From: Calliphora vicina
Taxonomy: Eukaryota > Arthropoda > Insecta > Diptera > Calliphoridae
Length of the DNA stretch: 64,000 nt
Assembly: GCF_958450345.1 (NCBI RefSeq)
Contig: NC_088780.1
Coordinates: forward strand, 165,770,726 to 165,834,725
Direction of reading: 5' to 3'
Below the pieces are notes generated by a model. That model was not told where the DNA came from. It did not search any database and was given only the letters and a program-made list of their open reading frames with translations. Below, one piece after another: positions 34,141 to 48,000 of the stretch. The position numbers and the translations under genes were made by a program. Numbering within the stretch: position 1 is the stretch's first letter; each line of letters starts with the position of its first letter.

Positions 34141-36090
34141 ACTATGCATGAGTACAATATCACCACAATACAGTCATTAAAATGTTTGTACAGACAACAT
34201 GTACGAGTATGCGCTGATACAATACTTTTTATAGCTCGTTTTCTTTAATTTTCCATTATTTGATGTCATCCAGTCATATGTCCAGTCCAGCAACAACTGC
34301 AGCAGCAGCAGCAACTACAACTAACAATGTTTTGCTGTTGACTGTAAAGTTTAAATGGTTGGGTAAGTTGGTTGGTGGTTGGCTGCCTCCTCGTTGTCTG
34401 CTAAACTCATTTGAAATTCGTAAATGTTGTTTTTTTTTCCTTTTTGTCTTTAGTATTCTTCTTCTTTTGGTTTTTGGTTGTAGTTAATCTGCAGCAATAA
34501 CAAGAAGAACAATAACGCGCAATGTTGTCGTCGCTTTATGAATTTGGGTTTAGCGTCGTACGAACGTCGTCTGTCCGTCGTCTACTCAAATAGCCGGATT
34601 TGCAGAACGTCACTCTGTCTGCCATGTAAGCTTGAGTTTCTTATTCTTCTTCTTCTTATTGTATGGTGCAGTACAAAGTGTTTTAAGATCTGGTTGGGGA
34701 ACTTTGGAAGCTTTTTTCTGTTTCTGTCTCTTATTGTGGCTTCGAACTTTATTATTAAACGCAAAACGATGTTTAACGCAGCAAAAACACACACACTAAA
34801 TCCAAAACTAAAAATGACTGATTGACTCTAAGACAATCAAACAGATGGACAGACAGGCATACAGACAGACAGCTAGTTCATGTGACTGTTAGTGAATTTG
34901 GATTTGAGTTTTTGTTGTGGTTTTTTTATGATTTCTATGTGAGTCTGTCTGTCCATCCGAGCGTCTGTCTGTCCATGTGATTATACTCATGTTGCAGTTT
35001 ATTGGTAGTTGTTGTACAAGTTAATGTCACTGTATGTTGTTGTTGTTGTTTGACTGTCTGTTTGTCTGACTGTTCACAGCCACAAAATCTATTCTATTCT
35101 TTTCAATGTTGTTGCAATTTTATTTACTTTTGCTCTTTTCTGTTGCTGTTGATGTTGCTTGCTTTGCTGCTGCTGCTACTGGTGCTGTCTTTTGACCAGT
35201 GTCACATTTGAGTGATGGAAAGTGACGCGTCCATGTTTTGTGTCACTTTGTTCTTTGTTGATGTATTGTGATGAACATCAAACTCAAACTTGTGGGCTTC
35301 TGGTGTTGCTGTATTATTGTTGTCTGCTGGTATTATTTTTGAATAAACTGCATAGTGTTGTTTGTATATTTTGATTGCTGTTGCAATTGTTGGAGTTTTT
35401 TTTTCTTATTCATTTTTCATTTCATTGCAATATTTTAGTTAGTTACAACAAAACAGTCTGTTCATTTGTGATTTGTTTATTACTTGTAATGAAGATAAAT
35501 ATTCTACCAAATAGGAAGAATTGCCTGTTCACACACTTATTCTTCTTCGTAGTCTTTAGCTAGACTTTTTGTTTTTACTAAATTTATAATGAATTTTGTT
35601 TACTTAGTTGGCCAGAGAGTAGAAGTATTAAATTATATTAATTCAAAAATTACAGACGACTATTAAAGCAATGTGTCTAGCGTCTAGAACTGATGTTGTC
35701 TGTTAATCAAAAAAAAGTTTGAGTTTTATGTGAAAAATGTCAGGGAAAGCTAAAACATTGCCTTGACAACTGTAGACGTATTAGAATAAATATGACTTTA
35801 ACTGTTTAAATGATACAATATCATGGAATTTAATGTAAAGGGGACAATTTCTGGGAGAGATTATGGTGAAAAGAGTTATAAGCAAATTCCGGAATATCGA
35901 TCGATAAATATCTTTTAAGCAAAGTCCAAATGTGTCCACCTTTTGAAGTTTTTAATAATTGTTCTTTGGGAGGGATTTCGATTCTACCATTCATAAATAT
36001 CCACAACAATTTGTTACGAATCGAGTGGGGTTTCCTTGCCTTTCCAAGAAGAAGAGGTTTAATTTTCTTTGTACCAGATACATTAGAGAA
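34141..36090. other. Noncoding island with CAG, TGT and GACA repeats
   Basis: 34285-34330 CAGCAGCAG, 34835-34875 GACAGACAG, 34945-34975 TGTCTGTCC, 35035-35055 TGTTGTTGTTG and 35140-35190 CTGCTGCTGCT. Several short frames are only these repeats translated. No element or gene recognised. Confidence 0.45.
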
Positions 36091-36094
36091 AATG

Positions 36095-37545
36095 TATCTC
36101 TATCTTTTGAACGCGGTTTTTGTTTTTAATAACTTATATGTCATTATTGAACAACAAATTGTTTTTTGCTTCGAAAATTTTAAAATCTCTACCGCCTAAG
36201 CGTCATATGTGGGAAGTTTTTTTTGCTTCTTTAATTTAAAAAAAAAAACTGCCACTGAAACACACCAATTGCTCACCAAAGCTTTTCGTGAATATGGTTT
36301 CAACGTGCTAGAGATAGTTTGTGCGGTTCAGCCAAAAAAGTTTGAGGACAAGGAATTCTGGGCATTACTCCATGAAGATTGTTGTCAAACTCAACAAGAC
36401 CTTGCAAAATCATTAAGAGCTACTCAAGCAGCAATTTCAAAACGTTTGCGAGCAGAAAATCACAGAAATTGGGTACCTATCGAAAGACGATTTGTATGTT
36501 TGAAATGCTGCATTACGATAACCCAAAGTGTGAAGCCCGACCAACCATCCGAATCTACAGCAAATCCACAGACTGCCTCTAAATTACCTCCGAACACAAT
36601 CTTCACGAGAAAACTAAGATTCTACCAGTCAAGGAACATAACGTCATGCTGACGCAACCGTTCCTTCTGGAATGTCACCGGAGGAGTCATCCAAACTTCA
36701 ACATCACACAGTTGGAGTTTCCACCGAGGCATGTCAGATAGGACCTTAGAAAATACGAGGAAAGCATACAGAGGTATGTGCAGGATCCATTTGGTCGCAG
36801 CTCGTATATGGCAGCTTTGAATGACATTCATAGAGACGCCATCAATACCGAGGTAGCAGGAAGATTCTGCCACGTAAAACAAGAGTCGTTCTGGCACAAC
36901 TAAGATCAGGATGGAGCAACAGGCTTAATGCCTTCTGGTCCCGGATAGACCGTGCCGTCTTCAACTTATGACCAGCATGTGATCAGGGTCCCCATGACAA
37001 CCTTCACATTTTCAACATTTCCAGCCAGCCCTACTTCACTACACGAAAATGCTTCGCTACATCCAGTGGATTTATGGACCCATCCAGTAGAAGTAGCACA
37101 ATTTCTTAGAGTTGATCTTGCAGAACCCCCAGATTAAATATTGTAAAATTGTTCACGCTGCTACAACAACAATAACACTGTATTTGGTGGGAGCAATACG
37201 GTCCCATCACAAAGTGATGCTGAAATCTAGCCATCACAGGGAACCTGTACCGAACATAATTGATTCGCTTGAAGCGAGCATTGGCGGAAAAATGCCCAGA
37301 ATATGCGACTAAACATGAAACTGTAATATTCCATCATGACAACACTAGGCGTTAAAAAGTATTTACAATGAAGTGGTTGGGAAGTTTTACCTCACACGCC
37401 TTGTAGTCCAGGCTTTGCCCCGTTCATCTACTATTTGTTTCGATCAATGCATAACGCTCTCTTTGGGATACGCTTCACTTCAGAACAGATTATCCGAAAT
37501 TGGCTTGATTCGTTCTTGGCCTTAAAATATGAGCAGTTTGTTTGG
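36095..37545 (+). pseudogene. Mauritiana-type mariner split by a LINE 3' end
   Basis: The 5' leader (TCTTTTGAACGCGGTTTTTG) and N-terminal region are recognisable. From 36209 the frame reads NLKKKTATETHQLLTKAF, then PKKFEDKEFWALLHEDCC, QTQQDLAKSLRATQAAIS and SVKPDQPSESTANP. It then enters foreign LINE sequence (about 36570-37175). The mariner resumes at TATTTGGTGGGAGCAATACG (37180) and continues through the VIFHHDN block and a YYLFRSMHNALFGIRF-type end. The first catalytic Asp region (TCDEKW) is deleted. The terminal repeats are not visible. Confidence 0.82.
36570..37175 (+). pseudogene. Jockey-type LINE 3' end inserted in a mariner
   Basis: Shifted frames give LPVKEHNVMLT-PFLL-CHRRSHPN, FPPRHVR, DRSS-like DPFGRSSYMAALNDIHRDAI, VVLAQLRSGWSNRLNA-like text, FWSRIDRAVFNL, HDNLHIFN and finally DLWTHPVEVAQFLRVDLAEPPD before a stop at 37135. 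This is the ORF2 tail of jockey-group LINEs with the typical LWTHPVEVA-FL ending. A CAACAACAATAACA tail at 37160-37174 marks the 3' end. It is 5'-truncated, as expected for LINE insertion into the mariner, and is frameshifted. Confidence 0.8.
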
Positions 37546-39046
37546 CTAAGCAGTTTTAAAAGCTAAAGATTAGCCAATATTTAGACTTTAACTAAAAAAA
37601 AACAACATTGTATTAAATACTAAAAAAAACAAAAGTCAAATTAATAAGAGTTAACCAAAAATTCGACTCACTTTCCTTTTCAAAACTAATTATGTATGGC
37701 TTCCTTCCTAATAAAGTATTTAAGTCTCAATTACATGCATTTAAGTTAAAATGTTATGGTTTATTAAATAATAAACCATGTCAGTGAAGCATAAGACTAA
37801 GTGGTCTTAATTTTGTATGAAATTTCAAGTGTTTTGACTAGCAACTGCTTTATAATTGATTTTTTTAAAAAAATATTTTAAGCGTTTTTTGTGTGCGGTA
37901 GAGGAAATATTTCACGGTAATTAGTTGAAACAAAAAATCATTTCTAATTCTTAATAAATGAAAATTGAGATGTTCGAAATTACAAAGACCACACAACTAG
38001 GAGATCTGACGGAAAAATGCTTAAGGAATTTCGTTTTAAGATTTAAAAACATTTCCATTCATATCTTCCACAACAGTCATCTAAACAAATTGTATTCTAT
38101 CTCCCTTACTGTATAGAGTGTTTTCAAATTAAGATTATTTAAATCATTACCACTCAAATAAGCAATTAAATAAAGAGATAAAATTTAAATTTGATTACTT
38201 AACAAATGACAAAAGGAAGTACTAATAAAAACAAAATTGAAAACAATTTTCGTATAAAAAAAATATATAAAAACCAAACACAAAAGGACTATATACATAT
38301 ATTTCAGAAAGCAAACAATTATGGCGTCAAACAGTAACAATGAACACAGCAAAATGTGTCTATACAAATATAAATGGCAGTAAAATTACCCACCCCAAAA
38401 AGAAAATCAAATGAAAACAATTTTCAAAAGACTCATTCAAACACAATCATAAAATAAACGACGTATGCAACGAAAATCCTGCACGTTTTCCCATTAACCA
38501 TGATTCGTACACATCATTCCAAGCATCACACACTCGTACCATCATCAACATCATCACCACCAACCACTCCATTATTGAAAAGAGATGTCTTTATATACAG
38601 TTATACGAGTATGTATTAGTATGTTAGTATATAAGTTGTTAATGGTGGTGGTGATGTTGATGTTGATGGTGACACACTCTCTCACTTCATTTACTGTACA
38701 TACGAGTATTTATTTTATAATATTGCCAATCAAGATGGCTGAGCAAACAAAAAAATCGTTTTTTTTCATCGTTTTGTGTCGCGTACCCTGTCATAATGGA
38801 ATTGCTGCGCATCATATAGACGAGAATAAACATTTATGGATGGCAAGGATCAATAACACTTCATCCTTTCTTCCTGTATCCGTTTTCGGCACATTTAGAT
38901 AGATGCTGAAATTTTTATTATTGTATATTCAATGACACACACCCGAATGTGTCAAGCTAATATTACAAATTGCACGTATCTTACAGTGGGCAACAAAAAA
39001 TGTGGGAAACAAATCTTTTTTTAGTATTACATTAATGTGTACTTTT
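37546..39046. other. Noncoding island next to the satellite
   Basis: AT-rich. TACGAGTA motifs at 38604 and 38701, CATCATCAACATCATC near 38540-38560, GGTGGTGGTGATGTTGATG near 38645-38665. A 105-codon frame (38585-38902) has no recognised domain. Nothing else supported. Confidence 0.4.
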
Positions 39047-42000
39047 TTATAATATATGTTTTACTTCATTCCCATATAAAAAATCGATTTTTGGTTGCAA
39101 ATACATATGTGTGATTAATGATAATAGTCCATTTTCCATTTACACCGCTATTTACCACATTATAGGGAATTTGATGTTTTACTTAATTTTAATATAAAAA
39201 CCGATTTTTGGATGAATATATAAGTGATCACATATGCTCGTCCTTTTTCTATTTCGACCACTATTTACCGATTTATAGCCACTTTTAAGTTTTACTTGAT
39301 TTTCATATTAAAAATCGAATTTTGGTTGAAAATACAAGTGATCACAGATGATCGTCCTTTTTCCATTAGGACCACTATTTACCGACTTATAGCCACTTTT
39401 ATGTTTTACTGGATTTTCATATAAAAATAAATTTTTGGGTGAAAATATAAGTGATCACAGATGATCGTCCTTTTTCCATTTGGACCACTATTTACCGACT
39501 TATAGCCACTTTTATGTTTTACTGGATTTTCATATAAAAATCAATTTTTGGGTGAATATATAAGTGATCACATATGCTCGTCCTTTTTCTATTTCGACCA
39601 CTATTTACCGACTTATAGCCACTTTTAAGTTTTACTTGATTTTCATATTAAAAATCGAATTTTGGTTGAAAATACAAGTGATCACAGATGATCGTCCTTT
39701 TTCCATTAGGACCACTATTTACCGACTTATAGCCACTTTTATGTTTTACTGGATTTTCATATAAAAATAAATTTTTGGGTGAAAATATAAGTGATCACAG
39801 ATGATCGTCCTTTTTCCATTTGGACCACTATTTACCGACTTATAGCCACTTTTATGTTTTACTGGATTTTCATATAAAAATCGATTTTTGGTTGAAAATA
39901 TAAGTGATCACAGATGATCGTCTTTTTTCCATTTGGACAGCTTTTTACCGACTTATAGCCACTTTTATGTTTTACTGGATTTTCATATAAAAATCAATTT
40001 TTGGGTGAATATATAAGTGATCACAGATGATCGTAATTTTTCCATTTGGACCAATATTTACCGACTTATAGCCACATTTATGTTTTACTGCATTTTCATA
40101 TAAAAATTGAATTTTGGCTGAAAACATAAGTGATCACAGATGAACGTTCTTTTTCCATTTGGACCACTATTTACCGACTTATAGCAACTTTTATGTTTTA
40201 CTGGATTTTCATATAAAAATCAATTTTTGTGTGAAACTATAAGTGATCACAGATGATCGTCTTTTTTCCATTTGGACCACTATTTACCGACTTATAGCCA
40301 CTTTTATGTTTTACTGGATTTTCATATAAAAATCGAATTTTGGTTGAAAACATAAGTGATCACAGATGATCGTCCTTTTTCCATTTGGACCGCTATTTAC
40401 CGACTTATAGCCACTTTTATGTTTTACTGGATTTTCATGTAAAAAATCGATATTTGGTTGAAAATATAAGTGATCACAGATGATTGTCCTTTTTCCATTT
40501 GGACCACTATTTACCGACTTATAGCCACTTTTATGTTTTACTGGATTTTCATATAAAAATCAATTTTTGGGTGAAAATATAAGTGATCACAGATGATCGT
40601 CCTTTTTCCATTTGGACCACTATTTACCAACTCATAGCAACTTTTATGTTTTACTGGATTTTCATATAAAAATCAATTTTTGGGTGAAAATATAAGTGAT
40701 CACAGATGATCGTCCTTTTTCCATTTGGACCACTATTTACCGACTTATAGCCACTTTTATGTTTTACTGGATTTTCATATAAAAATCAATTTTTGGGTGA
40801 AAATATAAGTGATCACAGATGATTGTCCTTTTTCCATTTGGACCACTATTTACCGACTTATAGCCACTTTTATGTTTTACTGGATTTTCATATAAAAATC
40901 AATTTTTGGGTGAAAATATAAGTGATCACAGATGATCGTTCTTTTTCCATTTGGACCACTATTTAGCAACTTATAGCCACTTTTATGTTTAAAATCAATT
41001 TTTGTGTGAAAATGCAAGTGATCACAGATGATCGTCCTTTTTCCATTTGGACCACTATTTACCGACTTATAGCCACTTCTATGTTTTACTGGATTTTCAT
41101 ATAAAAATCAATTTTTGGGTGAAAATATAAGTGATCACAGATGATCGTCCTTTTTCCATTTGGACCACTATTTACCGACTTATAGCCACTTTTATGTTTT
41201 ACTGCATTTTCATATAAAAATCGAATTTTGGTTGAAAACATAAGTGATCACAGATGATCGTCCTTTTTCATTTGGACCACTATTTAGCAACTTATAGCCA
41301 CTTTTATGTTTTACTCGATTTTCATGTAAAAAATCGATATTTGGTTGAAAATATAAGTTATCGCAGATGATCGTCCTTTTTCCATTTGGACCACTATTTA
41401 CCAGCTTATAGCCACTTTTATGTTTTACTCGATTTTCATGTAAAAAATCGATATTTGGTTGAAAATATAAGTGATCACAGATGATCGTCCTTTTTCCATT
41501 TGGACCACTATTTACCGACTTATAACCACTTTTATGTTTTACTGGATTTTCATATAAAAATCGATATTTGGTTGAAAATATAAGTGATCACAGATGATCG
41601 TCATTTTTCCATTTGGACCACTATTTAACGACTTATAGCAACTTTTATGTTTTACTGGATTTTTTTGTGTGAAAATATAAGTGATCACAGATGATCGTCC
41701 TTTTTCCATTTGGACCACTATTTACCGACTTATGGCCACTTTTATGTATTACTGGATTTTCAAGTGATCACAGATGATCGTCCTTTTTCCATTTGGACCA
41801 CTATTTACCGACTTATAACCACTTTTATGTTTTACTGGATTTTCATATAAAAATCGATATTTGGTTGAAAATATAAGTGATCACAGATGATCGTCATTTT
41901 TCCATTTGGACCACTATTTAACGACTTATAGCAACTTTTATGTTTTACTGGATTTTTTTGTGTGAAAATATAAGTGATCACAGATGATCGTCCTTTTTCC

Positions 42001-45000
42001 ATTTGGACCACTATTTACCGACTTATGGCCACTTTTATGTATTACTGGATTTTCAAGTGATCACAGATGATCGTCCTTTTTCCATTTGGACCACTATTTA
42101 CCGACTTATAGCCACTTTTATGTTTTACTGGATTTTCATATAAAAATCGATATTTGGTTGAAAATATAAGTGATCACAGATGATCGTCCTTTTTCCATTT
42201 GGACCACTATTTACCGACTTATAGCCACTTTTATGTTTTACTGGATTTTCATATAAAAATCGATATTTGGTTGAAAATATAAGTGATCACAGATGATCGT
42301 CCTTTTTCCATTTGGACCACTATTTACCGACTTATGGCCACTTTTATGTATTACTGGATTTTCAAGTGATCACAGATGATCACCATTTGGACCACTATTT
42401 ACCGACTTATAGCCACTTTTATGTTTTACTGGATTTTCATATAAAAATCGATATTTGGTTGAAAATATAAGTGATCACAGATGATCGTCCTTTTTCCATT
42501 TGGACCACTATTTACCGACTTATAGCCACTTTTATGTTTTACTGGATTTTCATATGAAAATCAATTTTTGGTTGAAAATATAAGTGATCACAGATGATCG
42601 TCCTTTTTCCATTTGGACCACTATTTACCGACTTATAGCCACTTTTATGTTTTACTGGATTTTCATATAAAAATCGATATTTGGTTGAAAATATAAGTGA
42701 TCACAGATGATCGTCCTTTTTCCATTTGGACCACTATTTACCGACTTATAGCCACTTTTATGTTTTACTGGATTTTCATATGAAAATCAATTTTTGGTTG
42801 AAAATATAAGTGATCACAGATGATCGTCCTTTTTCCATTTGGACCACTATTTACCAACTTATAGCAACTTTTATGTTTTACTGTATTTTTATATAAAAAT
42901 CAATTTTTGTGTGAATTTGGACCACTATTTACCGACTTATTGCCACTTTTATGTTTTACTGGATTTTCATATAAAAATCAATTTTTGTGTGAAAATATAA
43001 GTGATCACAGATGATCGTCTTTTTTCCATTTGGACCACTATTTACCGACTTATATCCACTTTTATGTTTTACTGGATTTTCACATTAAAATCGATTTTTT
43101 ATGTTTTTTGTTTTACTGGATTTTCATATAAAAATCAATTTTTGTGTGAAAATATAAGTGATCACAGATGATCGTCGTTTTTCCATTTGGACCGCTATTT
43201 ACCGACTTTTATGTTTTACTGGATTTTCATGTAAAAAATCGATATTTGGTTGAAAATATAAGTGATCACAGATGATCGTCCTTTTTCCATTTGGACCACT
43301 ATTTACCAACTCATAGCAACTTTTATGTTTTACTGGATTTTCATATAAAAATCAATTTTTGGGTGAAAATATAAGTGATCACAGATGATCGTCCTTTTTC
43401 CATTTGGACCACTATTTACCGACTTATAGCCACTTTTATGTTTTACTGGATTTTCATATAAAAAATCGATATTTGGTTGAAAATATAAGTGATCACAGAT
43501 GATTGTCCTTTTTCCATTTGGACCACTATTTACCGACTTATAGCCACTTTTATGTTTTACTGGATTTTCATATAAAAATCAATTTTTGGGTGAAAATATA
43601 AGTGATCACAGATGATCGTTCTTTTTCCATTTGGACCACTATTTAGCAACTTATAGCCACTTTTATGTTTAAAATCAATTTTTGTGTGAAAATGCAAGTG
43701 ATCACAGATGATCGTCCTTTTTCCATTTGGACCACTATTTACCGACTTATAGCCACTTTTATGTTTTACTGGATCTTCATATAAAAATCAATTTTTGGGT
43801 GAAAATATAAGTGATCACAGATGATCGTCCTTTTTCCATTTGGACCACTATTTACCGACTTATAGCCACTTTTATGTTTTACTGCATTTTCATATGAAAA
43901 TCAATTTTTGGTTGAAAATATAAGTGATCACAGATGATCGTCCTTTTTCCATTTGGACCACTATTTACCAACTTATAGCAACTTTTATGTTTTACTGTAT
44001 TTTTATATAAAAATCAATTTTTGTGTGAATTTGGACCACTATTTACCGACTTATTGCCACTTTTATGTTTTACTGGATTTTCATATAAAAATCAATTTTT
44101 GTGTGAAAATATAAGTGATCACAGATGATCGTCTTTTTTCCATTTGGACCACTATTTACCGACTTATATCCACTTTTATGTTTTACTGGATTTTCACATT
44201 AAAATCGATTTTTTATGTTTTTTGTTTTACTGGATTTTCATATAAAAATCAATTTTTGTGTGAAAATATAAGTGATCACAGATGATCGTCGTTTTTCCAT
44301 TTGGACCGCTATTTACCGACTTTTATGTTTTACTGGATTTTCATGTAAAAAATCGATATTTGGTTGAAAATATAAGTGATCACAGATGATCGTCCTTTTT
44401 CCATTTGGACCACTATTTACCAACTCATAGCAACTTTTATGTTTTACTGGATTTTCATATAAAAATCAATTTTTGGGTGAAAATATAAGTGATCACAGAT
44501 GATCGTCCTTTTTCCATTTGGACCACTATTTACCGACTTATAGCCACTTTTATGTTTTACTGGATTTTCATATAAAAAATCGATATTTGGTTGAAAATAT
44601 AAGTGATCACAGATGATTGTCCTTTTTCCATTTGGACCACTATTTACCGACTTATAGCCACTTTTATGTTTTACTGGATTTTCATATAAAAATCAATTTT
44701 TGGGTGAAAATATAAGTGATCACAGATGATCGTTCTTTTTCCATTTGGACCACTATTTAGCAACTTATAGCCACTTTTATGTTTAAAATCAATTTTTGTG
44801 TGAAAATGCAAGTGATCACAGATGATCGTCCTTTTTCCATTTGGACCACTATTTACCGACTTATAGCCACTTTTATGTTTTACTGGATCTTCATATAAAA
44901 ATCAATTTTTGGGTGAAAATATAAGTGATCACAGATGATCGTCCTTTTTCCATTTGGACCACTATTTACCGACTTATAGCCACTTTTATGTTTTACTGCA

Positions 45001-48000
45001 TTTTCATATGAAAATCAATTTTTGGTTGAAAATATAAGTGATCACAGATGATCGTCCTTTTTCCATTTGGACCACTATTTACCAACTTATAGCAACTTTT
45101 ATGTTTTACTGTATTTTTATATAAAAATCAATTTTTGTGTGAATTTGGACCACTATTTACCGACTTATTGCCACTTTTATGTTTTACTGGATTTTCATAT
45201 AAAAATCAATTTTTGTGTGAAAATATAAGTGATCACAGATGATCGTCTTTTTTCCATTTGGACCACTATTTACCGACTTATATCCACTTTTATGTTTTAC
45301 TGGATTTTCACATTAAAATCGATTTTTTATGTTTTTTGTTTTACTGGATTTTCATATAAAAATCAATTTTTGTGTGAAAATATAAGTGATCACAGATGAT
45401 CGTCGTTTTTCCATTTGGACCGCTATTTACCGACTTTTATGTTTTACTGGATTTTCATGTAAAAAATCGATATTTGGTTGAAAATATAAGTGATCACAGA
45501 TGATCGTCCTTTTTCCATTTGGACCACTATTTACCAACTCATAGCAACTTTTATGTTTTACTGGATTTTCATATAAAAATCAATTTTTGGGTGAAAATAT
45601 AAGTGATCACAGATGATCGTCCTTTTTCCATTTGGACCACTATTTACCGACTTATAGCCACTTTTATGTTTTACTGGATTTTCATATAAAAAATCGATAT
45701 TTGGTTGAAAATATAAGTGATCACAGATGATTGTCCTTTTTCCATTTGGACCACTATTTACCGACTTATAGCCACTTTTATGTTTTACTGGATTTTCATA
45801 TAAAAATCAATTTTTGGGTGAAAATATAAGTGATCACAGATGATCGTTCTTTTTCCATTTGGACCACTATTTAGCAACTTATAGCCACTTTTATGTTTAA
45901 AATCAATTTTTGTGTGAAAATGCAAGTGATCACAGATGATCGTCCTTTTTCCATTTGGACCACTATTTACCGACTTATAGCCACTTCTATGTTTTACTGG
46001 ATCTTCATATAAAAATCAATTTTTGGGTGAAAATATAAGTGATCACAGATGATCGTCCTTTTTCCATTTGGACCACTATTTACCGACTTATAGCCACTTT
46101 TATGTTTTACTGCATTTTCATATAAAAATCGAATTTTGGTTGAAAACATAAGTGATCACAGATGATCGTCCTTTTTCATTTGGACCACTATTTAGCAACT
46201 TATAGCCACTTTTATGTTTTACTCGATTTTCATGTAAAAAATCGATATTTGGTTGAAAATATAAGTTATCGCAGATGATCGTCCTTTTTCCATTTGGACC
46301 ACTATTTACCAGCTTATAGCCACTTTTATGTTTTACTCGATTTTCATGTAAAAAATCGATATTTGGTTGAAAATATAAGTGATCACAGATGATCGTCCTT
46401 TTTCCATTTGGACCACTATTTACCGACTTATAACCACTTTTATGTTTTACTGGATTTTCATATAAAAATCGATATTTGGTTGAAAATATATGTGATCACA
46501 GATGATCGTCATTTTTCCATTTGGACCACTATTTAACGACTTATAGCAACTTTTATGTTTTACTGGATTTTTTTGTGTGAAAATATAAGTGATCACAGAT
46601 GATCGTCCTTTTTCCATTTGGACCACTATTTACCGACTTATGGCCACTTTTATGTATTACTGGATTTTCAAGTGATCACAGATGATCGTCCTTTTTCCAT
46701 TTGGACCGCTATTTATCGAATTATAGCCACTTTTATGTTTAAAATCAATTTTTGTGTGAAACTATAAGTGATCACAGATGATCGTCTTTTTTCCATTTGG
46801 ACCACTATTTACCGACTTATAGCCACTTTTATGTTTTACTGGATTTTCATATAAAAATCGATATTTGGTTGAAAATATAAGTGATCACAGATGATCGTCC
46901 TTTTTCCATTTAGACCACTATTTACCGACTTATGGCCACTTTTATGTATTACTGGATTTTCAAGTGATCACAGATGATCGTCCTTTTTCCATTTGGACCA
47001 CTATTTACCGACTTATAGCCACTTTTATGTTTTACTGGATTTTCATATAAAAATCGATATTTGGTTGAAAATATAAGTGATCACAGATGATCGTCCTTTT
47101 TCCATTTGGACCACTATTTACCGACTTATAGCCACTTTTATGTTTTACTAGATTTTCATATGAAAATCAATTTTTGGTTGAAAATATAAGTGATCACAGA
47201 TGATCGTCCTTTTTCCATTTGGACCACTATTTACCGACTTATAGCCACTTTTATGTTTTACTGGATTTTCATATAAAAATCGATATTTGGTTGAAAATAT
47301 AAGTGATCACAGATGATCGTCCTTTTTCCATTTGGACCACTATTTACCGACTTATAGCCACTTTTATGTTTTACTGCATTTTCATATGAAAATCAATTTT
47401 TGGTTGAAAATATAAGTGATCACAGATGATCGTCCTTTTTCCATTTGGACCACTATTTACCAACTTATAGCAACTTTTATGTTTTACTGTATTTTTATAT
47501 AAAAATCAATTTTTGTGTGAATTTGGACCACTATTTACCGACTTATTGCCACTTTTATGTTTTACTGGATTTTCATATAAAAATCAATTTTTGTGTGAAA
47601 ATATAAGTGATCACAGATGATCGTCTTTTTTCCATTTGGACCACTATTTACCGACTTATATCCACTTTTATGTTTTACTGGATTTTCACATTAAAATCGA
47701 TTTTTTATGTTTTTTGTTTTACTGGATTTTCATATAAAAATCAATTTTTGTGTGAAAATATAAGTGATCACAGATGATCGTCGTTTTTCCATTTGGACCG
47801 CTATTTACCGACTTTTATGTTTTACTGGATTTTCATGTAAAAAATCGATATTTGGTTGAAAATATAAGTGATCACAGATGATCGTCCTTTTTCCATTTGG
47901 ACCACTATTTACCAACTTATAGCAACTTTTATGTTTTACTGGATTTTCATATAAAAATCAATTATTGGGTGAAAATATAAGTGATCACAGATGATCGTCC

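Noticed and set aside
34260..35211. Several 60-95-codon frames rich in Leu, Cys and Thr
   Set aside because: CTG, TGT and TTC repeat translations overlapping on both strands.
35930..36199. 89-codon plus frame just before the mariner
   Set aside because: Runs into the mariner leader. No recognised domain, and its second half is the leader sequence shared with the 61.8-kb copy.
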